DNA of 64,000 bases from NCBI RefSeq assembly GCF_964332355.1, contig NZ_OZ201293.1:1116001-1180000 (forward strand). Reading direction: 5' to 3'. Below the pieces are notes generated by a model, which was not told where the DNA came from, did no database searches, and saw only the letters and a list, made by a program, of their open reading frames with translations. The position numbers were made by a program, and so were the translations under genes. Numbering within the stretch: the stretch's first letter is position 1; each line of letters opens with the position of its first letter. Shown here piece by piece: positions 8,144-16,979 of the stretch. Source of the DNA: Imbroritus primus. Lineage in GTDB: Bacteria > Pseudomonadota > Gammaproteobacteria > Burkholderiales > Burkholderiaceae.

Positions 8144-9178
8144 ATGGTCATGCCGAATGCTGATCGACTTCCGCCGGTGTTCTACCATCCGAGCGTGCTG
8201 GTGATCGTGGACGACTGCCGTTCATACTGCGAAAGCATCAAGTTTGGCATGCCGATCGAGCAGCCGATCGTGACGTTCAACGACCCGCACAAGGCCATTG
8301 CGTGGCTGCGGGCGCGCACGGTGCTGTGCCAGCGCAACGAGCCGGCGATCACCGTGCACTATGACGATGCATCGCTGTCCATGGAGCGGCGTGTGGTGGA
8401 GATGGATCTGGCATGGATCCATCGCCAGACTGGCTGCGCTGACCGTTTCCTGCATCCGGCGGTCGTTGCCGTGGATTTTTCCATGCCGGAAATGAGCGGG
8501 CTGGAGTTCTGTGCGGAGATTGCCGATCTTTCGTGCCGCCGGATCCTGCTGACAGGTACGGCGGATGAAGGCGTGGCCGTCGGCGGTTTCAACAACAGGA
8601 TGATCGACCGGTACATCAAGAAGGGTGATCCAGATGCGCTGGACAAGCTAGCGGGTTGCGTCGCGGACCTGCAGGAGTCGTATTTTCGTGCGCTGTCCGG
8701 AACTGTGCGCGAAATTCTCGGCCAGCATTCCTTTCCATTCTTGTCCGAGCCGGCAACGATGGGCGTGCTGGCACAACTGATGGCGCGCTATGGCTTTGTC
8801 GAATACTGCCTGTATCCGAATCCCGGCGGCTTCCTGCTACTGACTGCCAGGGGGGAGGCGACACTGATGGTGATCGAGACGGAGGCGGGTTTGCTGGCGC
8901 ATTGCGAGGCGGCTGCCATGTTCGATGCGCCGGATTGCCTGGTACATGCCTTGCAGGATCTGCGGGTGGTGCCGTTCTTCTGGCCCGGTAACGGCATGTA
9001 CGTGCCTGCATGTTATGACTGGGAGCCGTATTGCCTGCCGGCCAGTACATTCACAGGGCGCGATACCTATTACTACGCGCTTTTCAGCCTGCCGAGGGAG
9101 TCGTTGCCGCCACAAGTCTACGATTTCCAGCGTTTCATGATCGACCGTGATCCGATGCATCCGGTCGGTTCGGTGTAG
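8144..9178 (+). CDS. Fifth phc-operon gene: atypical response regulator
   Basis: A 344-residue protein with an unusual receiver. The first acidic pair (VIVDDCR) is near residue 21, but the acceptor Asp (VAVDFSMPEMSG) is only at residue 111, so about 45-50 extra residues separate beta-1 from the active site. Thr (LLTGTADEG) and Lys (YIKKGD) are kept. The C-terminal half (about 180-344) is unassigned and rich in aromatics. The start is ATG 8144 because GGAG lies 6 bases before it; an in-frame GTG at 8132 has none. It follows phcQ by 15 bases and is surely in the same operon, which suggests a role in the Phc relay. The exact function is unknown. Confidence 0.75.
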   Translation: MVMPNADRLPPVFYHPSVLVIVDDCRSYCESIKFGMPIEQPIVTFNDPHKAIAWLRARTVLCQRNEPAITVHYDDASLSMERRVVEMDLAWIHRQTGCADRFLHPAVVAVDFSMPEMSGLEFCAEIADLSCRRILLTGTADEGVAVGGFNNRMIDRYIKKGDPDALDKLAGCVADLQESYFRALSGTVREILGQHSFPFLSEPATMGVLAQLMARYGFVEYCLYPNPGGFLLLTARGEATLMVIETEAGLLAHCEAAAMFDAPDCLVHALQDLRVVPFFWPGNGMYVPACYDWEPYCLPASTFTGRDTYYYALFSLPRESLPPQVYDFQRFMIDRDPMHPVGSV

Positions 9179-9181
9179 ATG

Positions 9182-9205
9182 CATCCGCCTGATACCGGGC
9201 GGATG
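9182..9205 (+). terminator. Hairpin after the phc operon
   Basis: CATCCGCC pairs with GGCGGATG around an 8-base loop, four bases after the last phc stop. No T-run follows, so termination may need the second hairpin downstream. Confidence 0.45.
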
Positions 9206-9272
9206 TCACTGTTGTCGCCGACATCCCCCTTGTTCCTGCCATCCCTGTCGTGCGGTGGGATTGCGGCATGAC

Positions 9273-9299
9273 ATCGCGCCGCAGGCCGGCGCGATTTCT
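9273..9299 (+). terminator. Terminator between phc operon and upp
   Basis: A perfect 9-bp stem (ATCGCGCCG with CGGCGCGAT) with a CAGGC loop, followed by TTTCTC on the plus strand, between convergent transcription units. Confidence 0.6.
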
Positions 9300-9307
9300 C
9301 ATGCGCC

Positions 9308-9964
9308 TCAGTTCTTCGTGCCGAACAGGCGGTCTCCGGCATCGCCCAGCCCAGGCACGATGTAGTCGTCGTCGTCGAGCCGCTCGTCGAGCGCGGCGAC
9401 GTACAGCTTCACGTCGGGATGGGCTTGCTGGAATACCGAGACTCCTTCGGGGGCGGCTACCAGCGCCAGGAAAATGATCGCCTCACTTTTTACGCCGCGC
9501 TTCTTCAGCACGTCCACGGCATGGGCCGCGGAGTAACCGGTGGCGACCATCGGGTCGCACAGGATGAAGGTCCGGTCCTCGATGTCGGGCAGCCGGACGA
9601 GGTATTCGACCGGGCGGCTGTTTTCGTCGCGGTACAGGCCGATATGGCCGATGCGCGCGGAGGGAATCAGTTCGACCAGTCCATCGCTCATGCCGACGCC
9701 AGCACGCAGTACCGGCACGACGGCGAGTTTCTTGCCGGCGATGACCGGGGCATCGAGCGTGGTCAACGGAGTTTCGATGCGGCGCGTGGCCAGGGGCAAG
9801 TCCCGCGTGATCTCGTAGCCCATCAGCAGGGTCAGCTCGCGCAGAAGCTCGCGGAACGTGCGTGTCGATGTGTCCTTGTCCCGCATGTGCGTCAGCTTAT
9901 GCTGGATCAGCGGGTGGTTGAGGATGAACAGGTTGGGAAAACGCGAATCGGTCGAGTGCATCAT
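9308..9964 (-). CDS. upp: Uracil phosphoribosyltransferase
   Basis: A 218-residue enzyme that makes UMP from uracil and PRPP in pyrimidine salvage. The PRPP loop (LCDPMVATGYSA), the PVLRAG motif and the C-terminal VPGLGDAGDRLFGT uracil-binding segment are present; the length is typical of bacterial Upp (about 208-216). Two ATG codons lie in tandem at the start (9964 and 9961). It begins two bases after the stop of a nucleobase permease gene on the same strand, so uptake and phosphoribosylation of the base are made from one transcript. It converges on the phc operon. Confidence 0.97.
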   Translation of the reverse strand: MMHSTDSRFPNLFILNHPLIQHKLTHMRDKDTSTRTFRELLRELTLLMGYEITRDLPLATRRIETPLTTLDAPVIAGKKLAVVPVLRAGVGMSDGLVELIPSARIGHIGLYRDENSRPVEYLVRLPDIEDRTFILCDPMVATGYSAAHAVDVLKKRGVKSEAIIFLALVAAPEGVSVFQQAHPDVKLYVAALDERLDDDDYIVPGLGDAGDRLFGTKN

Positions 9965-9966
9965 GA

Positions 9967-11442
9967 TCAGGCCTTGCGGTGACGGGACATGAGCAGCAGG
10001 TAGACCACGGAGGAGATGGCCAGGCCCACGAACCATGCGTAGGTGTACAGGGTTTCGAAAAGCGGCGCTGTGCTGGCAACGAAGCCGGCAGCCTTGAAGA
10101 AGCCCGGCAGGTTGGGTAGCGCACCCAGCAGCAGCGCGATCACGGCGGCGTAGTTCCAGCCGTTGCGGTAGGCGTACTCGCCGCTGGCCGAAAAGAGCGC
10201 CGGCACATCGAGGCGCGTGCGCCGCAGGAGGAAGTAGTCCACGAGCATGATGCCGGCCAGCGGGCCCAGCAGCGCGCCGTAGCCGATCAACCACGTGAAG
10301 ATATAGCCTTGCGTGGTTTCCAGGATTTTCCACGGAAACATGGCGAGGCCGATACCGGCCGTGATGTAGCCGCCGGTTCGGAACGAGATGCGGCGCGGGG
10401 CGATGTTCGAGAAGTCATACGCCGGCGACACCACGTTGGCGGCAATGTTGGTGGTGAGCGTGGCGATGATCAGCGCGACCAGTGCGAGTACCACGGCGAC
10501 GCCCCCCATTTTGCCCGTGAGTGCAACCGGGTCCCAGATGGCCTGGCCATATACCGCGACCGTGGCCGACGTGACGAGCACCGCCACCAGCGCCAGCAGG
10601 CCCATCGGAATCGGCAGGCCGATCGCCTGGCCGACGAACTGGTCGCGCTGGCTGCGGGCAAAGCGCGTGAAGTCGGGAATATTGAGCGCCAGCGTGGCCC
10701 AGTAGCCGACCATCGCCGTCAGCGAGGGCCAGAATGTTCCCCAGAACTGGCCGGCCTTGGCGCCGCCTGGCGCGAAGGCTGACGGCGCGGCCAGCATCGG
10801 GCCGAACCCACCCGCCTGCTGGTATGCCCACACGACGAGGCCGACGCCCGAGAGAATCAATACAGGCGCCGCCCAGGTTTCCATCCACTTGATGGATTCC
10901 GTACCGCGGGTGATGAACCAGATATGCAACGCCCAGAACAGTAGGAAGCAGCCCAGCTGCCCGCCGTTGATGCCAAGGCCCGGCAGGTTCGCACCCACCA
11001 GCATATTCCCGCCGATGACGTTGATGATCGAGTAGATCGCCATGCCGCCCAGCCACGTCTGGATGCCGAACCAGCCGCAGGCGACGATGGCGCGCAACAG
11101 CGCCGGCAGCTGTGCGCCGCGCACACCGAAGGAGGCGCGTGCCAGCACCGGGAAGGGGATGCCGTGCTTGGCACCGGCATGGCCGATCAGCACCATCGGC
11201 ACGAGGACGATCACATTGCCGAGGAAGACGGTGAGCACCGCCTGCCACCAGTTCATGCCTTCCGTCATCAGGCCTGAGGCCAGCATGTAGGCGGGCACGG
11301 AAACCACCATCGACACCCACAGGGCAGCGTAGTGCATCGCGGTCCAGGTGCGCTGGGCTGGCTGGGTCGGGGCGAGATCGTGGTTCCACAGGTCCGGCGA
11401 GGCGGTCGCTGCGATGGGATGAGGTGAGGCGGACGGGTGCAT
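9967..11442 (-). CDS. NCS1 nucleobase:cation symporter
   Basis: A 490-residue membrane protein with about 12 hydrophobic segments and NCS1 family signatures. These include the N-terminal DLWNHDLAPT stretch, GWFGIQTWLGG near the substrate site, and NIPDFTRFARSQ. The family imports uracil, cytosine, allantoin, hydantoins or thiamine with H+ or Na+. The immediate upp gene downstream makes uracil the best guess, but the substrate is inferred from context. The start is set at the internal Met before HPSASPHP (11442); the longer open frame to 11508 has no support. Inner membrane. Confidence 0.9.
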   Translation of the reverse strand: MHPSASPHPIAATASPDLWNHDLAPTQPAQRTWTAMHYAALWVSMVVSVPAYMLASGLMTEGMNWWQAVLTVFLGNVIVLVPMVLIGHAGAKHGIPFPVLARASFGVRGAQLPALLRAIVACGWFGIQTWLGGMAIYSIINVIGGNMLVGANLPGLGINGGQLGCFLLFWALHIWFITRGTESIKWMETWAAPVLILSGVGLVVWAYQQAGGFGPMLAAPSAFAPGGAKAGQFWGTFWPSLTAMVGYWATLALNIPDFTRFARSQRDQFVGQAIGLPIPMGLLALVAVLVTSATVAVYGQAIWDPVALTGKMGGVAVVLALVALIIATLTTNIAANVVSPAYDFSNIAPRRISFRTGGYITAGIGLAMFPWKILETTQGYIFTWLIGYGALLGPLAGIMLVDYFLLRRTRLDVPALFSASGEYAYRNGWNYAAVIALLLGALPNLPGFFKAAGFVASTAPLFETLYTYAWFVGLAISSVVYLLLMSRHRKA

Positions 11443-11714
11443 GCGCGATCCGTTGAGGTGGAGGAACAGCCCGGATAAATACCCGCACGTTCGCTTTGCG
11501 GCGTACATCGGGTGGCTTGCACGCGATTGTAGGGAAGAGCAGGCAGATTGCCAATCGGCAAGGGTGGGGTGCCGGAGCGGAAGGCGTGATACGTATCAGA
11601 TACGCATCTTGAAAATTCGCTACAATCGTCCGGTCCTGGCGCAACCGCTGGATTGGCCGCGCGCATGCATCCTAGCCGGCGCCAGGATGCCTCCTACCCC
11701 AAAGCGATGTCCCT

Positions 11715-12647
11715 GTGAACTCATCCTCCGCAGTGCCTGTTTCCGCCCAGTCCTCGCATGTCTCCGGACTGACGATCGCCGTGCTTGGCGCCATCCTGTT
11801 TTCCGCCAAGGCAATCCTCGCCAAGCTGATGTACCGCCATGGTGTCGATGCCATGCTAGTGATGGCCCTGCGCATGATCATGTCGGTCCCGTTCTTTTTC
11901 CTGATTGGCTGGTGGCAGGCGCGCAAACTGGCCCCGCTGTCGTGGGCGGACCGCGGGCGCATCGTCGTGCTTGGCATGATTGGCTACTATCTGTCGAGTT
12001 TTCTGGATTTTCTCGGCCTGCAGTACATTACCGCGGCGCTCGAGCGGCTCATCCTGTATCTCACCCCGTCGTTCGTGCTGCTGCTGTCGGTCGTCTTTCT
12101 CAAGCGCTCCATTTCCCGGCGGCAACTGGTGTCGCTGGCGATCGCCTATGCGGGGATCGTGCTGGTCCTGTCGCACGATCTGGAAATCGCGGGCAGCAAT
12201 GTTTGGCTCGGTACGGTGCTGGTGACGGCGAGTGCCGTCTTCTACGCCATTTACCTGATTGCCAGTGGCGAAGCCGTCAAACGGATCGGTGCGCTGCGCC
12301 TGGTGGCCTATGCGATGTGCGTCTCGACCGTGCCGAGTGTGCTGCAATTCCTGCTGCTGCGGCCTGCCGGCCAATTGCTGACGCAACCTCTGCCGGTGTA
12401 CTGGCTGTCATTCCTGAATGCGGTGATGTGTACCGTGCTGCCGGTGACCATGACCATGGTGGCCGTCGCGCGCATCGGTGCGCCACTGGCCTCGCAGGCC
12501 GGGCTGATCGGCCCGGTCTCCACGCTGCTGCTGGGTTTCTGGCTGCTGGGCGAGCCGATCACAACTTGGCAACTGGCTGGCGGCGCTCTGGTGATGGTGG
12601 GAATGTACTTGCTGACGTCCGTGCCGCGGGCTGCGCGGCAGGCCTGA
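11715..12647 (+). CDS. EamA-family (DMT) transporter
   Basis: A 310-residue inner-membrane protein with ten predicted hydrophobic helices in two EamA repeats (about 18-145 and 160-300). Drug/metabolite transporters of this family export amino acids, nucleobases or other small metabolites; the substrate is unknown. It starts at GTG 11715. Four bases before it an ATG opens a three-codon frame that ends across the GTG, which might tune initiation. It is divergent from the nucleobase permease across a 272-bp gap. It is not obviously linked in function to its neighbours. Confidence 0.85.
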   Translation: MNSSSAVPVSAQSSHVSGLTIAVLGAILFSAKAILAKLMYRHGVDAMLVMALRMIMSVPFFFLIGWWQARKLAPLSWADRGRIVVLGMIGYYLSSFLDFLGLQYITAALERLILYLTPSFVLLLSVVFLKRSISRRQLVSLAIAYAGIVLVLSHDLEIAGSNVWLGTVLVTASAVFYAIYLIASGEAVKRIGALRLVAYAMCVSTVPSVLQFLLLRPAGQLLTQPLPVYWLSFLNAVMCTVLPVTMTMVAVARIGAPLASQAGLIGPVSTLLLGFWLLGEPITTWQLAGGALVMVGMYLLTSVPRAARQA

Positions 12648-12700
12648 TCTGCCGCGCCGGCGTGCCCGGGGCTCGGGGCGGTACGTGCCTTGCCGGAAAA

Positions 12701-12994
12701 TCAGCGGGCGCGCACGGTCGTCGCATCCACGCGCATTTCAGCAGCGCGGCGCACATGCGGTGGCAGGCGTTTGATGATCTGGCGAACCGCCAGCGGGATC
12801 AGGATGACATCGTCAGCCAGCCCGAACACGGCAATGACGTCGGGGATCAGGTCGATCGGCGAGACCGCGTAGACGACCAGGGCGGCGACAGCAGGTTTCA
12901 GCCAGCCTGGGGCATCGGGATGGCGCAGGGCGTGCCACAGTACCCGGGCGTCATGCCGGAACAGGGTAAAGAACGCAACCAGTTTCTTCCACAT
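12701..12994 (-). CDS. YkvA family (DUF1232) small protein
   Basis: A 97-residue protein with the family core PIDLIPDVIAVFGLADD (about 45-62), a hydrophobic amphipathic region typical of DUF1232. It is widespread and of unknown biochemical function, thought to be membrane-associated. The start is set at ATG 12994 with GGGAG eight bases ahead; the open frame extends eight codons further but that start lacks a ribosome site. It is convergent with the EamA gene. Confidence 0.85.
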   Translation of the reverse strand: MWKKLVAFFTLFRHDARVLWHALRHPDAPGWLKPAVAALVVYAVSPIDLIPDVIAVFGLADDVILIPLAVRQIIKRLPPHVRRAAEMRVDATTVRAR

Positions 12995-13109
12995 TGCAGG
13001 GGTCTCCCGAGGCAACAAGCCATCAACACGACCTATCTTAGGGTGGTCCGGCTGATCTCAAGTTCCCCAATGTGGGATCTGCTTGCCATGTGATGAATGC
13101 GGGGCCTGC

Positions 13110-13139
13110 AAAAAAAAACGGCCCGAACGATCCGGGCCG
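13110..13139 (-). terminator. Rho-independent terminator of the pca operon
   Basis: On the minus strand CGGCCCG-GATCGTT-CGGGCCG is followed by nine T residues. It lies about 70 bases after the Bug gene stop and ends the pcaIJF-SDR-Bug transcript. Confidence 0.9.
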
Positions 13140-13211
13140 AAATGCAGCGGGTAAATCCTTGTGCCAGGCCGCGCCGCGCGGGTGCAGCCTGACGGTATGG
13201 AGCGCGGGCTA

Positions 13212-14213
13212 TCAGTCCACCACGGCGCCCGAAGCCTTCACCACCTTGGCCCACTTGGCCGTTTCCGACTTGATGAAGCCAGCGAACGCAGCCGGCGTTT
13301 CGCTGTAGGCTTCTGCACCTTGCTCGGCCATCTGCTTCTTGACGTCCGGCATGGCGAGGATCTTCACCAGGTCCGCATTCAGGCGGTTGATGATGGCGGG
13401 CGGGGTGCCGGCCGGGGCCAGCAGGCCGAACCACGAGGTGGCTTCATAGCCCTTCACGCCCGATTCGGCGATGGTCGGCACGTTCGGCAGGGCCGGCGAG
13501 CGCTTGGCGGTCGTCACGGCGAGCGGGCGCAGCTTGCCTGACTTCACGTGCTGGATGGCCGACGGCATGTTGTCGAACATCATCGAAATCTGGCCGCCCA
13601 GCAGGTCGGTCACGGCGGGAGCGCTGCCCTTGTATGGCACGTGCTGCATGTCGATGCCGGTCATGTTCTTGAACAGCTCGCCCGACAGATGGATCGAGCT
13701 ACCGTTGCCCGAAGAGCCGAAGTTCAGCTTGCCCGGATTGGCCTTGGCGTAGGCGATCAGTTCCTGCACGTTCTTGGCCGGCACGCTCGGGTGCACTACC
13801 AGCAGGTTCGGCAGGTTGGCGACGCGCGTCAGCGGCGCGAAGTCCTTGATCGGATCGAAGTTCAGCTTCGGATACAACGTCTGGTTGATGGCGTGCGTGC
13901 CCACCGTGCCCATCAGCAGCGTGTAGCCATCCGGCTTGGCCTTGGCCACCATGGCCGCACCGATGTTGCCGCCGGCGCCCGGACGGTTGTCGATGATCAC
14001 GGTTTCACCCAGGGTTTCACCGAGTTTAACGCCAACGATGCGGGCCAGGATGTCAGTGGTGCCACCGGCCGAGAACGGCACGATGATCGTCACCGGCTTG
14101 TTCGGGTACTTGTCGGCGGCGATGGCCGGGGTGGCAGCCACACCGAAAGCTGCGGCGCCGATCAGGGCGCTCACCAGTTGGCGGCGCAGCGGGTTCAGTT
14201 TGTTCGTCTTCAT
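13212..14213 (-). CDS. Bug-family (TctC) periplasmic solute-binding protein
   Basis: A 333-residue secreted binding protein. The signal peptide ends at AIAADK (about residue 32). Family motifs are clear: YPNKPVTIIVPF, GGTTDILAR, IIDNRPGAGGNIG and PDGYTLLMG. Bug proteins bind carboxylates, aromatic acids or amino acids for tripartite tricarboxylate transporters, but most are orphans without TctA/TctB partners, as here. It is the last gene of the pca operon, so the ligand may be an aromatic acid or a beta-ketoadipate-type dicarboxylate; that is inference. The start is ATG 14213, with GGAG ten bases upstream. Confidence 0.9.
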   Translation of the reverse strand: MKTNKLNPLRRQLVSALIGAAAFGVAATPAIAADKYPNKPVTIIVPFSAGGTTDILARIVGVKLGETLGETVIIDNRPGAGGNIGAAMVAKAKPDGYTLLMGTVGTHAINQTLYPKLNFDPIKDFAPLTRVANLPNLLVVHPSVPAKNVQELIAYAKANPGKLNFGSSGNGSSIHLSGELFKNMTGIDMQHVPYKGSAPAVTDLLGGQISMMFDNMPSAIQHVKSGKLRPLAVTTAKRSPALPNVPTIAESGVKGYEATSWFGLLAPAGTPPAIINRLNADLVKILAMPDVKKQMAEQGAEAYSETPAAFAGFIKSETAKWAKVVKASGAVVD

Positions 14214-14253
14214 GTGTTTCATGCTCCAGCAGATTCGGGATGCGGCAAGGCCC

Positions 14254-14982
14254 TCAAATGGGCGCCACTCCCAGGGTTGTACCTCCGCACACATACAGCA
14301 CCTGGCCAGTAACGAAGCCATTGTCGGGCGACAGGAAGAACATGACGCTGCGCGCCACGTCGTCCGCCGTACCCATGCGCTTGACGGCAATGCTGTTGAT
14401 GATGCGTTGGGTTTGCGGGCTGCCCTCCGGATTGCTCTTGCGGAACAGTTCCGTTGCAATCGGGCCGGGTGCCACGGCATTGACGGTGATGCCGTCGCTG
14501 CCAAGTTCCATCGCCAGCGTGCGGGTCATGCCGATCATTCCGGCCTTGGTGGCCGAATAGACGACACGTTCAGGTTTACCCAGCGCGGCACGTGTGGCGA
14601 TATTGACGATACGTCCTTGGCCGCAGGCGCGCAGCGAGGGCAGGACAGCCTGAATCAGAAGCATGCTGGCTTGCAGGTGCAGGGCCACGACATAGTCGAG
14701 GTCGGCCAGCGTTGCGGTGTCGATGGTACCGGGGCGCGTGGCGCCGGCATTGTTGACCAGACCCACGATGGCGTACTGCGCCATGACCTGTTGCGCAACC
14801 GCACGTGTGGCGTCGGCATTGGTCAGGTCAGCCTGGAAGGACACGAGATTCGCGTGGCTCCAGCCGGGCACGGTGTAGTCGATGTTGATCACCGTATGGC
14901 CGGCCTGCAGCAATTGCTGGCAAATGGCTTGGCCGATGCCGGCGCTGCCGCCGGTAACGAGATAGGCTGGAGTCTGGGACAT
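14254..14982 (-). CDS. SDR-family oxidoreductase in the pca operon
   Basis: A 242-residue short-chain dehydrogenase. The NAD(P) site TGGSAGIG is near residue 11, NNAG near 80, and the active site YSATK near 145. It sits between pcaF and the Bug gene on one transcript. An SDR is not a standard part of the beta-ketoadipate pathway, so it may process a side-chain or hydroxyacyl-CoA intermediate, or act as an acetoacetyl-CoA-type reductase. The substrate cannot be assigned. The start is ATG 14982 (MSQTPAY); the longer frame upstream lacks coding character. Confidence 0.85.
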   Translation of the reverse strand: MSQTPAYLVTGGSAGIGQAICQQLLQAGHTVINIDYTVPGWSHANLVSFQADLTNADATRAVAQQVMAQYAIVGLVNNAGATRPGTIDTATLADLDYVVALHLQASMLLIQAVLPSLRACGQGRIVNIATRAALGKPERVVYSATKAGMIGMTRTLAMELGSDGITVNAVAPGPIATELFRKSNPEGSPQTQRIINSIAVKRMGTADDVARSVMFFLSPDNGFVTGQVLYVCGGTTLGVAPI

Positions 14983-15079
14983 ATTCGTGGCGCGCCATGG
15001 CGCGCAGATCAATTCATTCGGTGCCGCGCCCGGCGCAGGGCGCATGGCGCGGCAGGATGGGTTCAATCAGGCTGCGCTA

Positions 15080-16282
15080 TCAAACGCGTTCGATGACCAT
15101 GGCAATGCCCTGGCCCACGCCGATGCACATCGTGCACAGCGCGTAGCGGCCGCCGGTACGGTGCAGCTGGTACATCGCGGTGGTCACCAGGCGTGCGCCG
15201 CTCATGCCGAGCGGGTGCCCGAGGGCGATAGCGCCACCATTCGGGTTCACGCGGGGATCGTCATCAGCGATGCCGAGCATGCGTGTCACCGCCAGGCCTT
15301 GCGCGGCAAACGCTTCGTTCAGTTCGATCACATCCATCTGGTCGATAGTCATGCCGAGTTGCTGCAGTAGCTTCTGCGAGGCCGGTGCAGGGCCGATGCC
15401 CATCACGCGCGGTGCCACGCCGGCGGTAGCGGTGCCGACGATGCGTGCCTTCGGCGTCAGGCCGTGGGTCTTGGCGGCGGCTTCGCTGGCGAGGATCAGC
15501 GCGCAGGCGCCGTCGTTCACGCCCGAGGCGTTGCCGGCAGTGACCGTGCCGTCCGGGCGGACCACGCCCTTGAGCTTGGCCAGTGCTTCCATGCTGGTGG
15601 CGCGCGGATGCTCGTCGCGATCCACGACAATCGCGTCACCCTTGCGCTGCGGAATCGTCACCGGGCAGATTTCCTGCGCCAGCGTGCCGTCCTGCTGGGC
15701 GCGCGCGGCTTTCTCTTGGCTACGCACGGCAAACAGGTCCTGGTCTTCGCGGCTGACCTTGTAGTCGGTGGCGACATTCTCGGCGGTCTCGGGCATCGAA
15801 TCCACGCCGTACTGCGCCTTCATCAGCGGATTGACGAAACGCCAGCCGATGGTGGTATCGAAGATCTCCGCGCTGCGCGAAAACGCGCTGGTCGCCTTGC
15901 CCATGACGAACGGAGCGCGGCTCATGCTTTCCACGCCGCCGGCGATCATCAGGCTGGTTTCGCCCGACTTGATGGCGCGTGCCGCGGTGCCCGTCGCATC
16001 CATGCCCGAACCGCACAGGCGATTGATGGTCGCGCCCGGCAGCGTTTCCGGCAGGCCGGCCAGCAGGGCCGACATGCGGGCGACGTTACGGTTGTCTTCA
16101 CCTGCCTGGTTGGCGCAGCCGAAAATGATATCGGCTACGGCGCTCCAGTCGAGCTCCGGGTTGCGCGCCATGAGGGCACGCAGCGGCACGGCGCCGAGAT
16201 CGTCTGCCCGCACGGCCGAGAGGCTGCCGCCGTAGCGGCCGATAGGAGTGCGGATAGCGTCGCAGATAAAGGCTTCGGTCAT
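15080..16282 (-). CDS. pcaF: 3-oxoadipyl-CoA thiolase
   Basis: A 400-residue thiolase with the catalytic set at family positions: Cys90 (NRLCGSG), His356 (GHPLGMSG) and Cys386 (TMCIGVGQG). It cleaves 3-oxoadipyl-CoA to succinyl-CoA and acetyl-CoA, the last step of the beta-ketoadipate pathway. The start MTEAFICDAIRTPIGRYGG is typical of PcaF/PaaJ thiolases. It lies right after pcaIJ on the same strand with a 52-bp gap. Sequence alone does not exclude another acyl-CoA substrate, but the context favours PcaF. Confidence 0.95.
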   Translation of the reverse strand: MTEAFICDAIRTPIGRYGGSLSAVRADDLGAVPLRALMARNPELDWSAVADIIFGCANQAGEDNRNVARMSALLAGLPETLPGATINRLCGSGMDATGTAARAIKSGETSLMIAGGVESMSRAPFVMGKATSAFSRSAEIFDTTIGWRFVNPLMKAQYGVDSMPETAENVATDYKVSREDQDLFAVRSQEKAARAQQDGTLAQEICPVTIPQRKGDAIVVDRDEHPRATSMEALAKLKGVVRPDGTVTAGNASGVNDGACALILASEAAAKTHGLTPKARIVGTATAGVAPRVMGIGPAPASQKLLQQLGMTIDQMDVIELNEAFAAQGLAVTRMLGIADDDPRVNPNGGAIALGHPLGMSGARLVTTAMYQLHRTGGRYALCTMCIGVGQGIAMVIERV

Positions 16283-16334
16283 GGTGTCTCCAGGTTGGTC
16301 GAATGGCGGGTCTGCGCCGCCATCCGTGTTTTGA

Positions 16335-16979
16335 TTAGAGTGCTTGGTAGGTGAGCGGTACGCCGGATAGTCGAGTCAGCTCTTCGAGGCTCAGGCCTTC
16401 AACCATCTCGCGTACCACGAAGCCCGACGGGCCGATGTCGACCACCGCCAGGTCGGTGTAGACGCGGCTCACGCAGGCCAGGCCGGTGAGCGGATAGGTA
16501 CATTTTTCCACCAGCTTGCTGACGCCGGCCTTGGTCAGGTGTTCCATCATCACGAACACCTTCTTCGCGCCGATGGCCAGGTCCATGGCGCCGCCCACAG
16601 CAGGGATGGCGTCCGGTTCGCCGGTATGCCAGTTCGCCAGGTCGCCGTTCTGCGCGACCTGGAAGCCGCCCAGCACGCAATAGTCGAGATGGCCGCCGCG
16701 CATCATCGCGAACGAATCTGCATGATGGAAGAACGATGCGCCATCGAGCGTGGTTACCGGTTGCTTGCCGGCGTTGATCAGGTCAGGATCCTCTTCGCCG
16801 GCAGCGGGCGGCGGGCCCATGCCGAGCAGGCCGTTTTCGGTATGCAGCACGATCTCGCGGCCGGCTGGAAGATGCGCCCCGACCATGGTCGGCATGCCGA
16901 TGCCGAGATTGACGACGGCGCCATCGGGAATGTCCTGCGCCACGCGTGCGGCCATCTGGTCACGGGTAAGACGCTTCAT
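16335..16979 (-). CDS. pcaJ: 3-oxoadipate CoA-transferase, beta subunit
   Basis: A 214-residue subunit with the catalytic glutamate in HTENGLLGMGP (Glu48) and the family start RDQMAARVAQD. With PcaI it moves CoA from succinyl-CoA to 3-oxoadipate in the cytosol. Its ATG overlaps the pcaI stop by four bases (ATGA), which fits coupled translation of a 1:1 complex. An acetoacetyl-CoA transferase (AtoA/ScoB) is the main alternative; the neighbouring PcaF and the IclR regulator favour the pca assignment. Confidence 0.92.
   Translation of the reverse strand: MKRLTRDQMAARVAQDIPDGAVVNLGIGMPTMVGAHLPAGREIVLHTENGLLGMGPPPAAGEEDPDLINAGKQPVTTLDGASFFHHADSFAMMRGGHLDYCVLGGFQVAQNGDLANWHTGEPDAIPAVGGAMDLAIGAKKVFVMMEHLTKAGVSKLVEKCTYPLTGLACVSRVYTDLAVVDIGPSGFVVREMVEGLSLEELTRLSGVPLTYQAL

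Noticed and set aside
12677..12800. Possible terminator after the EamA gene
   Set aside because: G/C-rich stretches there do not form a clear hairpin followed by T residues.
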